The notes beneath the pieces are model-generated. The model was not told where the DNA came from and did not search any database. It saw only the letters and a program-made list of their open reading frames with translations. From the NCBI GenBank assembly GCA_029298735.1, contig JANSLP010000224.1:1-55568 (forward strand): a stretch of 55,568 bases of DNA, written 5' to 3'. Source of the stretch: Ophiostoma sp. CBS 140.51. Lineage: Eukaryota; Ascomycota; Sordariomycetes; Ophiostomatales; Ophiostomataceae. Shown piece by piece: positions 9,923-18,789 of the stretch (position 1 is its first letter; every line of letters begins with the position of its first letter). The translations under genes were made by a program, and so were the position numbers.

Positions 9923-12402
9923 TTTGGCGGTAGAATGTGAGGACGGGATGAGTGAAAGAGGGTAGAGGAAGTTTGAAGAGAGTCACGATGCCACGGACGA
10001 AGAATGGCAGTGACGGTGTGGTTGAGAAGAAAAGAAGAATGTGAGGGTATGGGTATCGACGAGAGTAAACAAGAACGAAGACGAAAAGAAAATGGACACG
10101 TGAGATAAGAAAAAAAAGAAGAAAGATTTGTCAGGGCCAGAAAATGTCAAGTCAGAAGAATGGACAGACAGGACGAAATAAAAAGAAGAAGGGAATAAAA
10201 TAAAGCTAAGACGTCAAGGTGTGAAGATTATGAATATTGCGGAGGTGCTACAGGCAGGTACAGAAAGGCCGGGCCAGGCACGCTTTCTCCAGTTCTGCGG
10301 GTTACGGTCTACAGTCTCAAGTTTCTACGGTCCCCAGGTTATGACGCTCGTTCTTGGCGAAGTCTGTGAGCGAGCGCGAATCCACGACCTTTTCGTCTCT
10401 TTTCACTTCACTTCAGTGGACGAATGGAAGCCAGGGCATTTTGCGGTCGGTTGAGAGACAGGTACTTTAGTAGAGTAAATCTTGGGGGAACAGAGACAGG
10501 TTTTCCTGGGAGACGGACAAGTTGACGGCGAGAGAAATGGAAAAACAAATCTACAGAGACAAAAAGCAGGGACCAGAGTGCGGAGGACGAGCAGTTAGGG
10601 GCAATAGCAGGCCATGGGAATGGCAGATCGAAAAGAGCTCAGAGCTTGTGCGGAGCCTGGCAATAACAATACTTTGTTAAGGCGAACAGTTACCCCCCCC
10701 CCGGCCCCCCCTTTGACCTTGACGGCTGACCGCCCTCGCTTTGAGCGAAGAGCGAGTGGCTATTGAAGAGAGTCGCGGTAGGAATGGAAATGGGCATGGA
10801 AATGGCTATTTCAGGTCACGAACTAACAAGGAGATGGCAGAGCTAACAAACTAAAACAACGGCGTGCGGAGCCGACTTGGCCTTGGGAGAAAGAGAGATC
10901 GGACCCCAACGATTGCAAGTTTCAATGACAGCACCGAGAGAAAGATGGCGCTAGTGAATGGCAAAGAGGAAAATCAGACATTCAGAAAGAGACAACCGCC
11001 CAGTTACAAGAATATGGGGAGAAAAAGAAAGAGGAGAAAGAAGCTGGGGACCGGTGACCGATTGATCGAGTCTGGAGGACGTGAGCCTGGAGAAACGAGA
11101 ACCGGGTTTGGGGAAAGGCAGAAAATGCCAATGAGAAGGGGGGGAAGAACACTGTTTACTGAAAAGGGACAACCGACGGTGATCAGAAGAGCGGAAATAT
11201 TGTGCACAGTACTCCATGAAGCGGAAAAGAATCATCAAAATTGATAAAGGCGAGAAGAGGCAACACCGAAGGCAAAGAGTGAAAGAGGCAGGCACGAGAC
11301 AGCTGCGGACGTATGCCGGGCAAGACGGTTTAGTGGGGTCCGGTTGACGTATGTCTGCTGTCGGTGCTGTCCAGGTGCTCTTTCCTTTTTGCGGGCGCGC
11401 ACGAGACGCGGCACTTTAGCGTATTCCGGCTTTTGCGGAGGGCGAGGAGAACCTTCACTGGCAGAATATTACAGAAATTGGAGAAATGGAAATGACGTGC
11501 CTGTAATTGGGGTAACAGCGTCGCGTTCGGCGGTCGTCGACGGTGAATTTCTTTCCCCACAGTGGTATTGGGTCCGCAGTTGTAGGGGGTAGGGGGGCGT
11601 GCAATGGGGCCCTCCGGTATCTCTCGGGGTCTCTCGGCAGTCTGTGTCTGGCAGTGCCAGGGCTGTTTTCAGCGCGAAGAGCACTACATCACAGCGCCCC
11701 ACTTATGCCGTGCCGCAGCAAACAGTCCACCGCAGCTTCCTTTTCTTCCTTCTCGACTGCCTTTTTCTTTGCCGTGCCTTCCCCATAACTTGCCCCCAAT
11801 CCCAGGGCCCTTTTCTCTGTCTCCACGCTACAACGCGGCCCGAGCAAGAAGAGGGAAAGAACGAAAAAGACGAGAGGGAAGGAGTGCTCGAAAAGCGACG
11901 GGTTAGCCACCACCGAAGCTACTACCAACACCGAAGACCCAACACCGACACCACCCCCCTCCAACGAATGCCGATTGCAAAGTCGCCGAATGATACAGAA
12001 TGACACGAAGAGAACAGGAAAAATGACAAGACCAATAAAAATGAGGGGTGCTTCTCAAGTGAGGAGAAGACAGAGTTGACAAAGCTGTCACAGGTCCAGG
12101 GTCGCTCCTTCTCAGTCTGAAGAGCAAAAGCTTAACCGGGCGTAGCCAAAATAGGCAATTTCAAGTGTTAGTGTCTTCTGGGGAGGCTTCTGGGGAAGGA
12201 GGAGGGAAATGAGGAGGGGAAAGAGAGGGAAGGAACGACTACGGACGACATCGCAGTCGCATCACAGAAGATTTACATTGAGATTTCGAATTTACGATAA
12301 GATACCAGCTGCAGCATAACGAATTGTCAAAAATACATTCGAACTATACAGAAAAATACAAAGCAATTTACAAGACAGTCATACCACCACAATACGCCCA
12401 CC
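9923..12402. promoter_or_regulatory. 2.5-kb divergent intergenic region (CoA ligase / ADH)
   Basis: No supported gene. The plus strand is purine-rich from about 10.0 to 11.3 kb, as expected for the leader of a minus-strand gene. The right end is the promoter of the alcohol dehydrogenase and holds a GATAAG at 12297-12302. A C10-GG-C7 run lies at 10693-10711. Confidence 0.5.
10693..10711. repeat. C10-GG-C7 homopolymer tract
   Basis: Ten cytosines, two guanines and seven cytosines in the divergent intergenic region. The length is likely to vary between strains or to be misread in sequencing. The complementary strand has G-runs that could fold into a G-quadruplex (inference). Confidence 0.9.
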
Positions 12403-13519
12403 ATGACTGACGTTCCCGCGACAATGTTTGCCTGGCGCAAGCACAGAGGCAACCCAGAGCCGGTGTGGGAAGAAATTCCCGTGCCCGAGCCGGGCCCGAC
12501 CGACGTGCTTGTCAAGATGCTGGCATCGGGTGTCTGCCGCAGTGACCACTCTCTCCTCACTCTCGAGAAGCAGGCCGGCTGGTTCACCGACAAGTGGACG
12601 CTGGGCCACGAGGGTTGTGGAAAGATTATCAAGTTTGGATCGGCCATTAAGGATACCAAGTTCAAGATTGTAAGTCTCCATCAACTTCAGCGTCAATCTC
12701 ATTTGAATACTCACACACGACCAGGGCGACGTCGTCGCACTCCATGCCGTCCCTGGCTGCAACGGTGCCGACTGCCCCGAGTGCACGCGCGACCTGTCGC
12801 AAATCTGCGAGCGCGGCCACCACTCGGGCATCGGCCAGGACGGCTTCTATGCACCCTATGCGGCCACCGATATTCGCAGTCTGGCCCTCGTTCCTGAAGG
12901 CGTGACACCCGCCGAGGCCGCCGTCGCGACCGACGCCGTGACGACTGCCTACCACGCCATCCACCGCCGCGGCGAAGTCAAGCCCCATGAGACCGTCTTT
13001 CTTTTCGGGTTGGGCGGTCTCGGCTTCAACGGTCTCCAAATTTTGAAGAATATCGGCTGCCGCCGCATCTTTGTATCGGACATCCGCCAAGAACGGCTCG
13101 ACGAAGCCGCCGCCCTCGGTATCCCGCGCGAAGACCTGGTCCCTGTCGGCGTCTCCCCGACACAGTGGATCGAAGACAACGGCCACGCCGCCACTGTCGA
13201 CACCGTCTGCGACTTTGTCGGCACACATCAGACGTTTGGCGACGCCCAGGACATTGTCCGCCGCGGCGGCAAGCTATTGTGCATTGGCAGTCTGGACACG
13301 GAGAACACGATCCACATGAAGACGGGCACGCGCAAGCGGTTGAGCTACATTTTCAGTTATGGCGGACAGGTGCCCGACCTGGAGGTGGTCCTGAAGTTGG
13401 TGGCAGAGGGTTCACTGCGGCCGCAAGTGGAGGAGAAGACCCTCAAGGAGTTCCCGACAGTCCTCAAAGACCTTCTGGACGGCAAGGTCAAGGCACGGGT
13501 TGCCCTTGTTCACGAGTAG
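12403..13519 (+). CDS. Zinc-dependent alcohol dehydrogenase (MDR family)
   Basis: Exons 12403-12669 and 12725-13519, joined across a 55-nt intron (GTAAGT donor, CCAG acceptor), encode 353 residues. This is a medium-chain dehydrogenase that oxidises an alcohol or reduces a carbonyl with NAD(P). Visible features are the catalytic zinc ligand Cys45 in GVCRSDH, His69-Glu70 in the GHEGCG motif, four structural-zinc cysteines at 101, 106, 109 and 117, and the nucleotide-binding GLGGLGFNG at about 184-192. An Asp near 208 at the end of the second strand favours NAD over NADP. The first gap of the structural-zinc site is four residues rather than the usual two. The gene starts the rightward arm of a divergent pair with the CoA ligase, so joint use in one pathway is likely, with this enzyme making a ketone or aldehyde. 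Substrate unknown. Confidence 0.92.
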
Positions 13520-13544
13520 AGGTGACATTGTACAAATAGATGAT

Positions 13545-13567
13545 GAGATGACGAGATGACGAGATGA
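13545..13567. repeat. Short GAGATGAC tandem repeat
   Basis: Three units of GAGATGAC, the last one imperfect, lie just after the ADH stop codon, probably in its 3' untranslated region. No function is suggested. Confidence 0.8.
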
Positions 13568-13671
13568 ACAGTTCAAATGATTGGAAGAATTGAAATGTTC
13601 GATTGATTAACTACATTGATTTGGGTATCTGGTAGGATAGTAAGGAGCATTGTGTAACATCGCGGGCACGA

Positions 13672-14514
13672 TTACACCTCGTACCACACACTCTTTGCAT
13701 ACTCCTCGAGGTCCTTGTCTGTAATGACAACGTCCTTCTCTCCATCCGACTCGACTGGCGGACGACCCATCAAGTCTTCAAACTTGACTGTCAGCGGCCT
13801 ATTCGACGCGATGCTAAATCCCTTGCTGCGCTCGTCCTTGGGTGTCTCCAAGATCAGGCCAGGCCCGCCCATCCAGGAAATGTCGATGGTGTGTTGAAGC
13901 GTCAACTCGGGTGTCTTTGCCCACTTTTCCAAAATGATGGTGGCGTCTTCAACATTGAATTTGACCAAAAGAACCGTCTTGACACGCCCCACAGATGCAT
14001 TAAACCACCAGCGCGCCTTGATGCGCAAGATGTCTGCTGACTGGGTGAAGCCCGTCTCGATGACAAGTGTGGGCCAGGGTGGGGTGTTGGCCGCGCCATT
14101 CATCAATCCGGGGCCACCGGCCGCATCGGCTTCGCCTGACCCGTTGTCGACACGGTATGTTGTGCCGCCAATGGTGTTCCATTCGTTGGTGACGGAGGTG
14201 CCCATCTTCTTGAGGGTACTATACACCAGCGAGTAGAGGCCAGTATGCGCCTGCTCGTGCGCCGGTGTGGGGATCGTAACGAGGGCGCATTTCTGGCCCG
14301 GCAAGTAAAACAGTCGGCTCTTCCGTCCGAGCTGGTCGCGTTCTGATTCGATCCAGTAAAAATCAGCGACGGACGCGACATTTCCCACAATCAGGCTGTC
14401 AATCAAGCCCTTGCTGATATCTGTGAGCTGGTCGACATGCTGGAAGACGGCGGCCGCGTCGGTGAACAGCAGGTCCGGAATGAGGGTGGGGTCCGTGTTG
14501 TCGGCCATTTTCAA
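13672..14514 (-). CDS. Unknown 280-residue protein
   Basis: A single intronless frame of 280 codons on the minus strand. Two starts are possible: Met1 at 14514 or Met3 at 14508; the second (MADN) looks more natural but the choice is open. There is no signal peptide or clear membrane helix, so it is probably cytosolic. The middle contains a long beta-rich-looking region (KCALVTIPTPAHEQAH near 75-90, WPTLVIETGF near 145-156, KTVLLVKFNV near 178-188), and the C-terminus is acidic. I do not recognise the family and see no catalytic signature. It is convergent with the ADH (152 bp between stop codons) and shares orientation with the SDR at 14991-15893, so it may be expressed with the cluster. Confidence 0.85.
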   Translation of the reverse strand: MKMADNTDPTLIPDLLFTDAAAVFQHVDQLTDISKGLIDSLIVGNVASVADFYWIESERDQLGRKSRLFYLPGQKCALVTIPTPAHEQAHTGLYSLVYSTLKKMGTSVTNEWNTIGGTTYRVDNGSGEADAAGGPGLMNGAANTPPWPTLVIETGFTQSADILRIKARWWFNASVGRVKTVLLVKFNVEDATIILEKWAKTPELTLQHTIDISWMGGPGLILETPKDERSKGFSIASNRPLTVKFEDLMGRPPVESDGEKDVVITDKDLEEYAKSVWYEV

Positions 14515-14990
14515 TGCCGGTGGGGATGAGACGAGATGAGATGCGATGGGATGGTCGCAAGTTGTTATCCTTTATCAAAATCAATTGATTCTCAACAACG
14601 CAGCAAGGTGACGCCTACAACCGCTTTCTTGTCAGGCCGTGGCCTTATTCATCGCAAATTAATCATCGCCGCAGTGAAGAACAACTAAAGCTTCTGGTTT
14701 GGGGATGCTAGTAACATAGGGTCTTTGTGTACATCGAAAGTCACCATTGCTGCCACCTGAGACATGTTACTTTTTATTATGCCAAACTGTCCGTGGTGCA
14801 CATGCGTCCTGTCAAAGTTCTGTTAAAGGAGGTTGGAGACGATGAAAAGCGATGAAAATCAGCTGCATTAGATGATCAGAGCCACTTACACCTTGTTATG
14901 TTTGTTCAGATGTATCTTGAATGACACTCGCATAAATTTTGTGTACTACTGAAAACGACGTAACATTAAGATATCATGCTACATTCTGGC
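14515..14990. other. Intergenic spacer, no gene seen
   Basis: Holds the promoter of the 280-residue protein and the 3' end of the SDR gene. AT-rich, with no supported coding region. Confidence 0.5.
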
Positions 14991-15893
14991 CTATTTGCCA
15001 TTCACACTCGCGCTCTTGGGCATGCCGATACCAACAGCTGCCGTCACACCTGCATCTACGGGAATGACCGCTCCCGTGATCCACCGTGCATGGTCACTCG
15101 ACAAGAACACCACGGCGCATGCACAGTCCCATGCCGTGCCCTCTGTGCCCAGCAGACTCCGCGCCTTGCGGGCCGCCCGTGCCTCTTCCGACATGATGAC
15201 CTTTGTGGCATCTGAAGCATCTGCAGCCGGTGCAGCGTACATCATTGGCGTGTACAGCATGCCCGGGCACACACAGTTCACCCGGATACCCGCCGATGCA
15301 TGGTGTGCCGCCATCGCCCGCGTCATGTTGACCACGGCGCCCTTGCTTGTCGGGTACAGCAGATGAGGCGTGCCGCCCCGCAGACCGGCCACACTGCCCA
15401 TGTTGATAATCACACCATTGCCCTCTTCCAGACCGTTGCGCTCCATTGCGGGCACCGCATACTTGGCCATCCGCACCATGCTCGACACGTTAATGTCCAG
15501 AGTGGCAGCCCATTTCTCCATGTCGACGTCGACGGCCGTTCCGGATGCACCCGCCACGCCGACGTTGTTCACGAGAATGTCGAGGCGGCCAAACGTGTCA
15601 AGCGCATGCTGCACAGCCGCCTCGCAGTCCTTTTCAAGCGTGACATTGCCCTGAAAAGCCACGGCACGACCGGCTCGTGCACTACCGTCCGCCTTCTTGT
15701 TGACCTTGTCGGCCGTCTTTTGCGCCCATGCCAGATTCATGTCCACACAGACCACATCGCAGCCGTCGTCGGCCAGCAAGATGGAAATGGCCCGGCCGTT
15801 GCCGATGCCCTCGCCAATGCAGCCCGCGCCCGTCACCACGGCCACCCGGCCCTTGAGCGAGCGCGACGGCGGTTCTGCAGAGGTGGGGTCCAT
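14991..15893 (-). CDS. Short-chain dehydrogenase/reductase (SDR 1)
   Basis: Intronless, 300 residues from the ATG at 15893. The frame is open further upstream to an ATG at 16133, but the sequence there reads as a leader and the SDR fold starts directly after the 15893 start. Classical SDR features are the cofactor loop TGAGCIGEGIGNG at 21-33, Asp51 at the end of the second strand (NAD preference), NNVG at 109-112, catalytic Ser167, and Tyr180-xxx-Lys184 in LLYPTSK. The reaction is NAD-linked alcohol/ketone interconversion. Bacterial-type 2,3-dihydroxy or cyclohexanol dehydrogenases share this layout; the substrate is open. The gene is transcribed divergently from the alpha/beta hydrolase at 17527. 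Confidence 0.92.
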   Translation of the reverse strand: MDPTSAEPPSRSLKGRVAVVTGAGCIGEGIGNGRAISILLADDGCDVVCVDMNLAWAQKTADKVNKKADGSARAGRAVAFQGNVTLEKDCEAAVQHALDTFGRLDILVNNVGVAGASGTAVDVDMEKWAATLDINVSSMVRMAKYAVPAMERNGLEEGNGVIINMGSVAGLRGGTPHLLYPTSKGAVVNMTRAMAAHHASAGIRVNCVCPGMLYTPMMYAAPAADASDATKVIMSEEARAARKARSLLGTEGTAWDCACAVVFLSSDHARWITGAVIPVDAGVTAAVGIGMPKSASVNGK

Positions 15894-17526
15894 TTTGCGA
15901 GGGGGTGGTGTTTTGTGAGGAGGGTTGCGAATGGAGTGCAGTCGTAAGAAGGCGAGTTGTAGTGTAGTAGTGATTGGTAGTGGTTGTAAGTGGTTGAGTG
16001 GATGATGACGTGAATGTAGTATGAGGTTAAAACGCCGACTCGAATGATCGATAAAGCTCGTGTGCTCGCTATAAGCTCTTTCGAGCCCCGAGCCAAGAGA
16101 GAACCAATATCGGTGCAGACAACCACCGACCAACAGGACGACCGAGTTGCCTGTTAGCCAGGGTCAACACCAGCTCGACGTGCGACTGGCTCGGCCATTG
16201 TTTGCGGGGGAGCTTGTGAATGAGAGGTGTTGTGGAGAAACCGGCATCGGTGGTGTTGGTAAAGAGAGAAAAGAGTGGGAACACGGCCCTGTCGTTCTGG
16301 GGTTAGTGTGGTTGACCTCCTGCCTTTGCCGAGGCGACTTTAAGGGAAGGAGCGAAAAGGAGGGGAGACAACAAACGGAGGGGCAACAAAGGAAGGAACG
16401 ACCACAACCAGATCGTTCTTTCCTCGATAAGAAAGATAAATTATCGATATGACAGTCTTGTATAAATGTACTATGTTTTGCTTAGTCTTTCTATATGTTT
16501 GTGTGTTAGGTTTTATGTGCTCTACATTTTCATTTTCATTTGATAAATAAGATTTTTCGGCAAGTGAATCTCGCAAATGTTTATTTCAAAATATACTTAC
16601 AAAAATTCCTAGTCACTTAACCTATTATTTGAAAATAGAAATGAAAAATATCATCAAATAAAATACAAGACAAAAGTCAACTTCAAATATCCATGTTCAC
16701 TAATCAATTCGATTTTCTCCAAATAAAAGGCAAAAAGAAACCGTGATCATTGATGAATTTAACGTAGCCGCATGTTAATTCCTTCCCTAGACATAACTGA
16801 GCATCCCCTCACTCGATAGCAACGTCAGATAGCAATCCTTCATAGTCACCTTCCCGCATATAACATAAGACTACCACCAAAGTCCTATCGCACAGCCAGT
16901 ATCTTACCCTAACAAGGCTGTTTGCGAATGAACAATCGTGGCGTTTTCTGCACTCCTGTGAAGCAGCCAAGAAGCTTTCATACTCTTTCTTCGGCAAGTC
17001 CTACAAATATGTTTTCCGTACACAAATATTGGACGGGTACATTCTTCAACAGACAAGCAGGTAAGTTAAAACGATATACGGAATAGAATTAAAGCTTTGG
17101 CCGAGAACGCAATTCAGATTTGCAAAAGAAGCCTTAGTTGACTGAAAGCAAACTGTCCCGCGCTTGGCATTCAGGACCATTTTGAGTTTTCGTAGGACTT
17201 TCACATCTTTTTTAAAAAATCGCAATCAAAACATCCTGCATGAGCTTAAATTCCCACAGCCTCAAACGACACACATGAGCCGTTGCAATGCGAAGTGATC
17301 TCCACTAATCGGCAGCCAAACGGGTTCATCCTTCCAGCCCAAGAGCGCATTCCTTACACATACGGCGCTAAAGACGGTATATATCCAACTCCGACGCCGT
17401 TCCTTGCGCATACTTCCCCCTCTTCTTGATCTGCCCTGAATTAACCCTGACTGCCCTGGCGATCTCCTTTTTTCACAGCAAACACAACAAAACACTGCTC
17501 ATTTTCAAATCACCTGAACAAAAGAT
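15894..17526. promoter_or_regulatory. Divergent promoter region with AT-rich core (SDR 1 / hydrolase)
   Basis: A 1.6-kb region between two genes facing apart. It holds a GATA-motif cluster at 16425-16446 and an AT-rich core from about 16440 to 17250, clearly different from the flanking sequence. A 62-codon minus-strand frame at 16809-16997 has no recognisable features; I do not call it a gene. Confidence 0.55.
16425..16446. promoter_or_regulatory. GATA-motif cluster, inverted
   Basis: CGATAA at 16425-16430 and TTATCG at 16441-16446 form an inverted pair around a further GATAA at 16435. GATAA-A-TTATC at 16435-16445 is itself a perfect palindrome. GATA factors such as AreA/NIT2 are known to bind close pairs of this core. 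Binding here is inferred. Confidence 0.5.
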
Positions 17527-18630
17527 ATGGCCGACTTTTCAAAATATGGCGGCGCCAGCCGGGAGTGGAAGGCGGTCGAGGCCGAGTTCCCCTCACCCGC
17601 ACCCGATGGCTCGACCATCGTTGAGAAGCGTGCCGCGGCCAATGCCAACCGTGAGCAGACGGCGGCTAAGCTCATGACAAAGCTCGCCAACCAGGTCGAG
17701 CTGATTGACGTGTCTGTGCCTGCGCGCGACGGCTTCGCACTCGAGGGCCGTCTCTACTGGCCCAGCACGGTTCCCAAAGATAGCAAGCCCGCTCTGTACA
17801 TGCACCTCCATGGCGGTGGCTACCTGTTTGGCACGCTGTCCTCGGAAGATGCCATCTGCTCGGCTCTGGCCATCAACACCACAGCCAAGGGTACACCTCT
17901 TGTTGTGCTCAACCTCAACTACCGCCACACGCCCGAGTATGTCTACCCGACGGCGTGGCTGGATGCGCAGGACGCTCTGGCCTGGATCCATGCGACGGCC
18001 GTGCCGGAGTACGGAATCGACCAGGAGAAGGTCGTTGTGGGCGGCATCTCGGCCGGTGCCCACCTGACGGCTACGCTTGTCCTTGAGCAGCACCTGGGTC
18101 GCCTTCCCGCGCACATCCCCAAGGTGGCCGGCCAGGTGCTCATGATTCCTGCACTCGTCAACAACAACTGCTACGAGCCGCAGCTTGCACAGATGGCTAG
18201 CCCCGAGGTGTCGTCACTCGTCGAGAACGAATTTGCACCCATCTTGCCCGTCAGTGTCATGCATTTCTTTACCGATCTTCTGAAATTGGAAGAGAAGCCA
18301 GCTGTCGACGATACGTTCCTGAATCCCGGCAATGCCACGGCTGAGCAAGTCAAGGGTCTGCCCCCCACCGTCTTTGGTATTTGCGGTCTTGACCCCCTGC
18401 GTGACCAGGGCCTGCTGTATGCCAAACTGCTGGCCGAGAAGGCTGGCGTGCCGACGGATGTGCACCTGTTCCGTGGTGTCCCCCACGGCTTCCGTCGTTA
18501 CGGTCCAGACAAGCTGTCAGTCTGTCGTGATTGGGACGCCACGATGGAGGACGGCATTGCGTGGGCACTGAAGAAGCCGACGGCCACCAACAAGCTTGAC
18601 GTCATTGTGCACGGCGACGATACTATGTAG
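17527..18630 (+). CDS. Alpha/beta hydrolase, hormone-sensitive-lipase type esterase
   Basis: Intronless, 367 residues. It hydrolyses carboxylic esters, or possibly lactones. The oxyanion-hole motif HGGG is at 95-98, the nucleophile Ser175 sits in GISAG (173-177), the acid is probably Asp289 or Asp293 in GLDPLRDQG, and the base is His320 in GVPHGFR. This matches the HSL (family IV) esterases in order and spacing. There is no signal peptide and no peroxisomal signal, so it is probably cytosolic. It lies next to BVMO 1, with only 159 bp between their convergent stop codons. BVMO-esterase pairs are common in lactone-forming degradation routes, so hydrolysis of the BVMO product is a reasonable inference. 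Confidence 0.93.
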   Translation: MADFSKYGGASREWKAVEAEFPSPAPDGSTIVEKRAAANANREQTAAKLMTKLANQVELIDVSVPARDGFALEGRLYWPSTVPKDSKPALYMHLHGGGYLFGTLSSEDAICSALAINTTAKGTPLVVLNLNYRHTPEYVYPTAWLDAQDALAWIHATAVPEYGIDQEKVVVGGISAGAHLTATLVLEQHLGRLPAHIPKVAGQVLMIPALVNNNCYEPQLAQMASPEVSSLVENEFAPILPVSVMHFFTDLLKLEEKPAVDDTFLNPGNATAEQVKGLPPTVFGICGLDPLRDQGLLYAKLLAEKAGVPTDVHLFRGVPHGFRRYGPDKLSVCRDWDATMEDGIAWALKKPTATNKLDVIVHGDDTM

Positions 18631-18789
18631 ACGTGGGCAGTGCATTCATGAATATATGAAGATATTGGATAAAGATAAGATGAGACTTAGATATAGAGAT
18701 ATATACTCGTTTGAAATCATAACTAAAATACAAGACTGAAAATGCGATCTATGTTTAACTTTAAATACTCATTCACTTCCCTCTTCCCC

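Noticed and set aside
15894..16133. N-terminal extension of SDR 1 by 80 residues
   Set aside because: The frame is open, but the sequence is Ser/His/Leu-rich leader text. The SDR fold begins right after the ATG at 15893.
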